10,304 nucleotides of DNA from Desulfobacterales bacterium. Lineage in GTDB: Bacteria > Desulfobacterota > Desulfobacteria > Desulfobacterales > 4be13. A program made the position numbers and the translations under genes. The DNA is taken from positions 1-10,304 of the forward strand of contig JAOZLU010000215.1 in NCBI GenBank assembly GCA_029934695.1, in the 5' to 3' direction. Positions within the stretch are counted from its first letter, which is position 1; each line of letters starts with the position of its first letter. Below the pieces are notes generated by a model. The model was not told where the DNA came from. It ran no database searches and saw nothing but the letters and a program-made list of their open reading frames with translations. Below are positions 6,413-10,304 of the stretch, in pieces.

Positions 6413-8203
6413 CTAAAATAACAAGGCTCTTATTTTTTTTACAGGCCAGATTAAGGCACTTCCGAGACGATAGGTTCGGGAATTGAGAAGCATATCAGAC
6501 TGCTTTGTTTTTTCATTGAGTTCCTGATTCGCTTCTGACAATTTTTGCTCTGTTTCAATAAGTTTCTCATTGATCTCTGCCCATTTATCCCGGGATTTCT
6601 GGGAATTCAAATGCCATTTTACGGCGGCCTCTTTCATTTCGGAGAGTCTCTTCTCTGTTTCTGTCAATTGTCCATTTGTCTCATGGCACTGATGCCATGC
6701 TTCCTGAGCATTTGACCACCATTTTGCTGCTTCTGCTTCCGCTTCTGAGAATTTTTCAATATGTTCTGCCAGTCGTTCATTTGTCTCACGCCATTTACGC
6801 CATGCCTCCTGAGAATCGAGCCACCACTTCGTCGCCTTTTCTTCCGTGTCGGAGAGTTTGTTCACCGTCTCTGTCAGTATTTCCTCCTTCTCTCTGACTT
6901 TCTTCCACGTCTCCTGTGAATTTAACCACCATTTAGTTGACTCTTCCTTTGTTTCTGAGAGCTTCTTCTGAGTCTCAGCCAGTCTTTTTTCGATATCTTC
7001 AACTTTTTTCCATGCTTCCTCCGATTTTTTCCATGCTTCCTCCGAATTCAGCCACCATTTTTTTGCCTCATCTGCTGTTCCCGCCAATTTTTTATCTGTT
7101 TCAATCAGCCGCTCATTTGTATCTGTCCATTTTCTCCAAGCGTTTTGGGATTCTCTCCATTCATCAAGGTGATTTTGAAAGTGATCAATACAATTTTTTC
7201 TGAAAGGATTCTCCGGATTTTCCATCATAATTTTAAAAAACGCATCATGGATGTTGCGGTTCCTCCCAAAAAAAAGCAATGTCACAATCATTCGTTCCGA
7301 GTGATACATCCTTATGGAATTAAAAAATTTTACCATGACACTGTAAATATCATGATTTGGAAAAAATTTGTCGAGATCGCAATTTAAAAGTAAATCTGAG
7401 AGGATAATTCCCATTTCAAAGTCGGTTTCCGCCTCATTTTCCTTAATGGTGTTCGCACTATGGATTCTATATTTTAAAAGGGGTTTGTTTACAATGCGGA
7501 CGTTGAAATGATAGCAGAGTCTCAAAAAAAAATCATAATCATGTGCATACCTCAGATCAGAAAAAAAACCGATACGATCAAAGATGCTTCTCCTGCAAAA
7601 CAGATTGGAGGTTGAGACGAGGAAATTGCCGGCAAGAAGATTAAGAAAAATATTCTCCTCACCTTTGAAAGACGTCTCCGGATCATCGTTTGTCCAGTTG
7701 TCTTCGGCCCCCTTTTTGTATTCTATAAAATTCCCCTGATCATCAATAAATTCTATATAGCTGAATACCGCATTGACTGCATCATCAGCTTCAAGTATCT
7801 TTAAAAATTCTTCAAATCTGTTTTCATGATAGACATCATCTGAATTTAAGATACTCACATATTTTCCTTTTGCAAGCCTGATGCCCCTGTTTAATGCGTT
7901 ATGTGCGCCCTGGTTTTCCTGATAAAAATATTGAATTCGTTTATCTTTTATGCGTCTGATGACATCTTCGGAATTATCAGCGGATCCGTCATTAATAATT
8001 ATGATCTCAAAATTCGTAGTGGTTTGTTCCAAAACCGAATAAACAGTTTCTTTTAAATATTGTTCATGATTATACACCGGGATAATGACGCTCACTTGAG
8101 GTGTTTTTGGATCAGATGCGGCTTTCATTTTTTCCGGCGGTTTGCTCAAATCGGGTGATTCCTTTGATTGATACGATTTTTCATTGTTTATGATAAGAGC
8201 CAT
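6413..8203 (-). CDS. GT2 glycosyltransferase with C-terminal 35-residue-repeat coiled coil
   Basis: A 596-residue protein. Residues 35-255 form a family 2 GT-A domain: VSVIIPVYNHEQYLKETVYS (37-56), IIIINDGSADNS (67-78), the NSDD metal site (120-123) after GKYVSIL, and HDYDFFLRL (221-229). Residues 256-350 are a mainly helical connector. Residues 352-575 contain about six copies of a 35-residue repeat (five heptads) with consensus SQEAWRK...NERL.ET..KLSE...KWWLN, rich in Glu, Lys and Trp; unit 2 has one extra heptad. The last 22 residues (SRTYRLGSALIWPVKKIRAL) form a hydrophobic/basic segment that may bind the membrane or a partner. ATG 8203 lacks a strong ribosome binding site but overlaps the 38-codon ORF by 16 bases in a TAAATG context, so translational coupling is plausible; M26 is an alternative start. 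The coiled coil could act as a spacer or ruler, as in WbdD, by analogy only. Confidence 0.88.
   Translation of the reverse strand: MALIINNEKSYQSKESPDLSKPPEKMKAASDPKTPQVSVIIPVYNHEQYLKETVYSVLEQTTTNFEIIIINDGSADNSEDVIRRIKDKRIQYFYQENQGAHNALNRGIRLAKGKYVSILNSDDVYHENRFEEFLKILEADDAVNAVFSYIEFIDDQGNFIEYKKGAEDNWTNDDPETSFKGEENIFLNLLAGNFLVSTSNLFCRRSIFDRIGFFSDLRYAHDYDFFLRLCYHFNVRIVNKPLLKYRIHSANTIKENEAETDFEMGIILSDLLLNCDLDKFFPNHDIYSVMVKFFNSIRMYHSERMIVTLLFFGRNRNIHDAFFKIMMENPENPFRKNCIDHFQNHLDEWRESQNAWRKWTDTNERLIETDKKLAGTADEAKKWWLNSEEAWKKSEEAWKKVEDIEKRLAETQKKLSETKEESTKWWLNSQETWKKVREKEEILTETVNKLSDTEEKATKWWLDSQEAWRKWRETNERLAEHIEKFSEAEAEAAKWWSNAQEAWHQCHETNGQLTETEKRLSEMKEAAVKWHLNSQKSRDKWAEINEKLIETEQKLSEANQELNEKTKQSDMLLNSRTYRLGSALIWPVKKIRALLF
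6605..7150 (-). repeat. In-frame 105-bp tandem repeats encoding five-heptad units
   Basis: Units 1-5 encode residues 352-386, 387-428, 429-463, 464-498 and 499-533 of the GT2 protein. All are 35 residues except unit 2, at 42. Each begins S/A-(Q/E)-x-x and ends K-W-(W/H)-(L/S)-(N/D). A degenerate sixth unit follows to about residue 574 (6482). The units are diverged at DNA level, so the array is old, although the protein periodicity is kept. Confidence 0.9.
7004..7045 (-). repeat. Exact 21-bp tandem duplication adding one heptad
   Basis: Positions 7004-7024 and 7025-7045 are identical and encode SEEAWKK twice (residues 387-400). This lengthens repeat unit 2 by exactly one heptad, preserving both reading frame and coiled-coil phase. 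Perfect identity contrasts with the diverged neighbouring units and suggests a recent event. Confidence 0.92.
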
Positions 8204-8304
8204 TTATCAACACGAATCACTTTCCAAGGGTTGGAATGATAGCGGGAACTTAATGCGTTAAGGGCATTAATCCTTTCATCAAAGAGCTGATCAACGACCT
8301 TCAT
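8188..8304 (-). CDS. Small 38-residue ORF upstream of and overlapping the GT2 gene
   Basis: ATG 8304 is preceded by AAGGAG with an eight-base gap, one of the best ribosome binding sites in the window. The ORF reads MKVVDQLFDERINALNAL, then SSRYHSNPWKVIRVDKWLLS, and ends at TAA 8188-8190, inside the GT2 gene. It is amphipathic and charged, with no signal peptide or membrane segment. The GT2 start codon lies in its last codons, so ribosomes finishing here could re-initiate on the GT2. It may be a coupling leader peptide, a genuine small protein, or the remnant of a larger gene truncated before the GT2 arrived. I do not recognise a family. An in-frame ATG at 8310 is too close to the ribosome binding site to be preferred. 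Confidence 0.55.
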   Translation of the reverse strand: MKVVDQLFDERINALNALSSRYHSNPWKVIRVDKWLLS

Positions 8305-8400
8305 TGTCATATCTCCTTATATTAAGTTAATAATCGTTTTTAAACAGTTAATCATATAATTTTGGCCGACCCGAAAATTGCCTCCATATAATGACAACCC
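8305..8400 (-). promoter_or_regulatory. AT-rich leader, likely promoter of the glycan block
   Basis: This is the region upstream of the first ORF of the minus-strand block. It is markedly AT-rich, holds a -10-like TATGAT (8356-8351, minus strand) and an inverted repeat AATTTT (8358-8363) / AAAATT (8374-8379) around GGCCGACCCG that could be an operator. I find no good -35 hexamer at proper spacing, so the promoter is inferred from position and composition. Confidence 0.35.
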
Positions 8401-8451
8401 TACAGCATGAGTGACTTATTTGTCAACAGAAATTTAATTTTTTCCCCTTTG

Positions 8452-8555
8452 CAAGCTCAGGGTCCGGGATCAGGTCCCGCTGCTAATCCCTGAGCTTGTC
8501 GAAGGGAAAGGATCAGGTCCCGCTGCTAATCAGTGTCTCTGAGCTTGTCGAAGGG
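8452..8555. repeat. REP-like repeat cluster downstream of the crotonase gene
   Basis: Two copies of CTGAGCTTGTCGAAGGG (8490-8506, 8539-8555) alternate with two identical 22-bp copies (8467-8488 and 8510-8531) containing ATCAGGTCCCGCTGCTAAT. The inverted arm CAAGCTCAGGG (8452-8462) pairs perfectly over 11 bp with CCCTGAGCTTG (8488-8498). The CTGAGCTTGTCGAAGG core is a common extragenic palindrome in environmental bacteria. The cluster lies just past the crotonase stop. It lacks a following T-tract, so it is not a canonical Rho-independent terminator. Confidence 0.75.
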
Positions 8556-8561
8556 TAATGC

Positions 8562-9338
8562 CTACCGGTCTTTCCATTCAGGTTTGCGCTTCTCCAGAAA
8601 TGCTCTCATCCCTTCCTGGGCATCTTCAGCAAGACAGTTGATGACCATTGCCTCTTTTGCGTAGTCATAAGCGGAGGATTCGTCACGGTCTATCTGATTA
8701 TAAAAGGCTTTCTTTCCGAATGCCAGTGTGAAACTGCTGGACTGGGCCAGTTCCCCTGCCCAGTTTTCGGTTTCTTCAGCAAGTCTGTCCGGCTCAACCA
8801 CCCGGTTTACAAGTCCGAACTGCTTTGCCTCCTCTGCTGGCACAAACCGGCCTGTGAGAAGCATTTCCAGAGCCTGCCGTCTTCCGATCACCCGGGACAG
8901 GGGAACCATGGGCGTGGAACAGAAAAGACCGATTTTAACGCCAGGGGTGGCAAATCTGGCACCGGTCTCTGCAATGGCAAGATCACATGCCGCGACCAGT
9001 TGACAGCCTCCCGCGGTGGCAATGCCATGAACCTGGGCAATGACAGGCTGGGGCAGCAGATGAAGCGTCTGCATCATGTCAGAGCATATAGAAAACACCT
9101 TGCGAAAATGGTGAATGTCATAATCTTTTCCGGCCATTTCCTTTATGTTATGTCCTGCACAAAAAACAGGGCCGTTCGCCCTGATCACAAGGACACGAAT
9201 ATCCGGATCCTCTGCAACAAGATTCAGCTTCTTCTGCATATCGTCCATCAGTTCCAGAGACAGCGCATTACGGCTTTCCGGGCGGTTCAAAGTGAGCCAC
9301 CCCACAGATTCTTTTTTTTCAAACAATACAGGTTCCAT
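8562..9338 (-). CDS. Enoyl-CoA hydratase/isomerase family protein, ECHDC3-like
   Basis: A 258-residue crotonase-fold protein of normal length. The oxyanion-hole segments are present: FCAGHNIKEM (59-68) and HGIATAGGCQLVAACDLA (104-121). The two glutamates that catalyse hydration in rat mitochondrial enoyl-CoA hydratase (E144, E164) correspond here to Q113 and G133. The segments CQLVAACD and FATPGVKIGLFCSTP resemble the ECHDC3 subgroup, so ordinary hydratase activity is doubtful; it may act on another acyl-CoA, or bind one without hydrating it. The C-terminus MRAFLEKRKPEWKDR is the usual family ending. AAGGAG precedes ATG 9338 by six bases. It is transcribed in the same direction as the glycan block, but 258 bp of repeats and leader separate it from the first ORF there, and its neighbours on both sides are functionally unrelated. 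No acyl-CoA partner gene is in view. Confidence 0.93.
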   Translation of the reverse strand: MEPVLFEKKESVGWLTLNRPESRNALSLELMDDMQKKLNLVAEDPDIRVLVIRANGPVFCAGHNIKEMAGKDYDIHHFRKVFSICSDMMQTLHLLPQPVIAQVHGIATAGGCQLVAACDLAIAETGARFATPGVKIGLFCSTPMVPLSRVIGRRQALEMLLTGRFVPAEEAKQFGLVNRVVEPDRLAEETENWAGELAQSSSFTLAFGKKAFYNQIDRDESSAYDYAKEAMVINCLAEDAQEGMRAFLEKRKPEWKDR

Positions 9339-9359
9339 CAGAGACTCCTTAATTGTGAA

Positions 9360-9399
9360 GTTTTAGGTTTTAGGTTTTAGGTTTTAAGTTTTAAGTTTA
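9360..9399. repeat. Heptamer tandem array (GTTTTAG/GTTTTAA)
   Basis: Three GTTTTAG units (9360-9380), two GTTTTAA units (9381-9394) and a partial unit lie 22 to 61 bp upstream of the crotonase start codon, in its presumed 5' untranslated or promoter region. Slippage would alter spacing there. The G-to-A change in the last two units suggests local homogenisation. Confidence 0.9.
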
Positions 9400-9411
9400 C
9401 ATTAAATCATC

Positions 9412-9600
9412 CTGATTATAACGGATTCAGGGGAGCCTCCCGCACCTGTCCTCAGACATATCCGGCCTGAACGTGCAGGTTTAAGCTTTGCGCCCCGGGT
9501 TTAAGCTTTGTGCCTCTTTGTGCCCCCTTTGTGTCCTTTGTGGTTAAATAAGGTGCGATGCAGGGCTGATTTCAGGCCTCCCTAAAAGCGTTATAATCAG
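9412..9600. mobile_element. MITE-like element, TIR CTGATTATAACG
   Basis: A complete 189-bp element is bounded by perfect 12-bp inverted repeats, CTGATTATAACG (9412-9423) and CGTTATAATCAG (9589-9600). Similarity continues inward (TTCAGGGGAGCCT against TTTAGGGAGGCCT). It is flanked by AAATCATC (9404-9411) and AAATTATC (9601-9608), an 8-bp duplication with one mismatch. It encodes nothing. Each terminus contains an outward-facing TATAAT -10-like hexamer. A truncated relative forms 1-160, and a one-base TIR variant with a different core is at 2055-2235. It sits in the intergenic region between two divergent genes. Confidence 0.8.
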
Positions 9601-9611
9601 AAATTATCCTG

Positions 9612-9698
9612 AAAATCGGGATAGTGCAAACGATTTTTATTAAGCGCAATTTGAAATTCGATTATTGCTTGAAAATTTATAAGCAATTGTTGTATAAG
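9612..9698 (+). promoter_or_regulatory. Candidate promoter and operator of the carbonic anhydrase gene
   Basis: TTGAAA (9669-9674) and TATAAG (9693-9698) are separated by 18 bp and lie 54 bp before the preferred start codon. A perfect 7-bp inverted repeat, ATTGCTT (9664-9670) / AAGCAAT (9681-9687), overlaps the -35 and spacer. A further GCAAT lies at 9646-9650, and AAAATCG/CGATTTT (9612-9618, 9631-9637) forms another inverted repeat upstream. This arrangement would suit a repressor, but no regulator gene is in the window. Confidence 0.45.
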
Positions 9699-9751
9699 CT
9701 TTTCAGGTGAAAGATAGAATCAAATACACTATTTTTTCAGGAATTTTACAA

Positions 9752-10264
9752 ATGTTACTTGAATATAAGGGAAAAAAGCCGAAAATCGGCAAAAATGTTT
9801 TTATTGCCCCTACGGCTGCGGTCATAGGGGATGTGGAAATAGGGGACAACGCGAGTATCTGGTATGGTGCTGTGTTAAGAGGGGATATGGCCCCTGTCAG
9901 AGTGGGCATGAATTCCAATATCCAGGATAATTGCACTGTCCACACAGATGCCGGCAAGCCTGCCATTATCGGGGATAATGTGACAGTGGGGCATAATGCC
10001 GTTATCCACGGATGCACCGTTGAAAGCAACTGTCTCATCGGCATCAATGCGGTTGTGCTGAATGACGCGCATGTCAAAACCGGTTCTGTGGTTGCGTCCG
10101 GCTCTGTGGTCAGAGAGGGGCAAAGCGTGGGGCCATATCATCTTATGACGGGTATTCCTGCCTCATTCAAAAAGGAACTGACTGAAAAGGATGCCGAGGC
10201 ATTCGGAGTGCCTGTAAAAAATTATCTTGAACTTGCAAAAGAGCATATGAAACTTGATGTTTGA
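9752..10264 (+). CDS. Gamma-class carbonic anhydrase family protein
   Basis: A 170-residue left-handed parallel beta-helix protein made of hexapeptide repeats (VFIAPTAAVIGDVEIGDNASI...). The family's Arg/Asp (LRGD, R43 and D45) and Gln (NIQDN, Q58) residues are present, as are the three zinc-ligand histidines: H64 in VHTD, and H81 and H86 in GHNAVIHG. A trimeric zinc or iron enzyme interconverting CO2 and bicarbonate is likely, although many YrdA/CaiE-like relatives have unproven activity. The frame is open from a GTG at 9707, but ATG 9752 has AGGA nine bases upstream and begins at MLLEYKGKKPKIG, the normal family N-terminus, so I prefer it. The last codons (CTT GAT GTT TGA) lie within the terminal heptamer array. 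It is transcribed alone on the plus strand in view, divergent from the crotonase. Confidence 0.93.
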   Translation: MLLEYKGKKPKIGKNVFIAPTAAVIGDVEIGDNASIWYGAVLRGDMAPVRVGMNSNIQDNCTVHTDAGKPAIIGDNVTVGHNAVIHGCTVESNCLIGINAVVLNDAHVKTGSVVASGSVVREGQSVGPYHLMTGIPASFKKELTEKDAEAFGVPVKNYLELAKEHMKLDV

Positions 10265-10304
10265 TGTTTGATGTTTGATGTTTGATGTTTGATGTTTGAT
10301 GTTT
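10254..10304. repeat. Heptamer tandem array (TTGATGT), runs off the window
   Basis: Seven perfect TTGATGT units plus two bases end the window. The first two units encode the last residues and stop codon of the carbonic anhydrase. Copy number beyond the edge is unknown. It is a second 7-bp array unrelated in sequence to that at 9360-9399. Confidence 0.93.

Noticed and set aside
6605..7150. Regular 105-bp periodicity as a possible CRISPR array
   Set aside because: The units are coding, diverged and without unique spacers; they encode heptad repeats.
9360..9399. Telomere-like TTTTAGG array
   Set aside because: It is short, internal and next to a bacterial gene; the resemblance to plant telomeric repeats is coincidental.
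9707..9751. GTG start at 9707 for the carbonic anhydrase
   Set aside because: It adds 15 residues not typical of the family; the ATG at 9752 has a better-placed AGGA and the usual N-terminus.
1..10304. tRNA or rRNA genes, riboswitches
   Set aside because: I saw no cloverleaf, rRNA-like conserved segment or riboswitch core, although a covariance-model search would be needed to exclude small RNAs.

Overview
The window looks like a bacterial accessory or surface-glycan region, probably from Desulfobacterota (Desulfobacterales-like). That assignment is an inference from gene content (glycosyltransferases, an ECHDC3-type crotonase, a gamma-class carbonic anhydrase) and from abundant small dispersed repeats; no marker gene proves it. 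Coding density is high. The sequence starts exactly at a repeat terminus and stops inside a 7-bp tandem array, so it is probably a whole contig broken at repeats.

Layout, left to right. 1-160: partial copy of a terminal-inverted-repeat (TIR) element. 89-8304: one minus-strand block, read right to left: a 38-codon small ORF (8188-8304), a GT2 glycosyltransferase with a long C-terminal 35-residue-repeat coiled coil (6413-8203), a class I methyltransferase (5380-6342), a second GT2 (4509-5267), an ATPase fused to a PD-(D/E)XK-like nuclease domain (2623-4443), about 600 bp of repeats (2028-2622), a GT4 glycosyltransferase with a membrane-proximal, Pro/Glu-rich N-terminus (342-2027), and a small ORF whose C-terminus is supplied by the left-end repeat (89-325). 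8305-8561: AT-rich leader followed by REP-like repeats. 8562-9338 (minus): ECHDC3-like crotonase. 9339-9751: divergent intergenic region with a heptamer array, a complete 189-bp TIR element and a plausible promoter. 9752-10264 (plus): gamma-carbonic-anhydrase-like protein, whose stop codon lies in a second heptamer array running off the end.

The three glycosyltransferases and the methyltransferase plausibly act on one surface polysaccharide or glycoconjugate. The coiled-coil GT2 recalls the coiled-coil chain-length ruler of WbdD (E. coli O9a), which pairs methylation with polymer length, but this is an analogy and not a homology claim. The ATPase-nuclease has no obvious glycan role. The crotonase and carbonic anhydrase are probably unrelated housekeeping or accessory genes.

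Most notable: (i) the 35-residue (five-heptad) repeat coiled coil, with an exact 21-bp duplication adding one heptad; (ii) two complete MITE-like elements with related TIRs (CTGATT[A/C]TAACG), different cores and near-perfect 8-bp flanking duplications, plus a truncated copy; (iii) an unlisted 38-codon ORF with a strong ribosome binding site overlapping the GT2 start.
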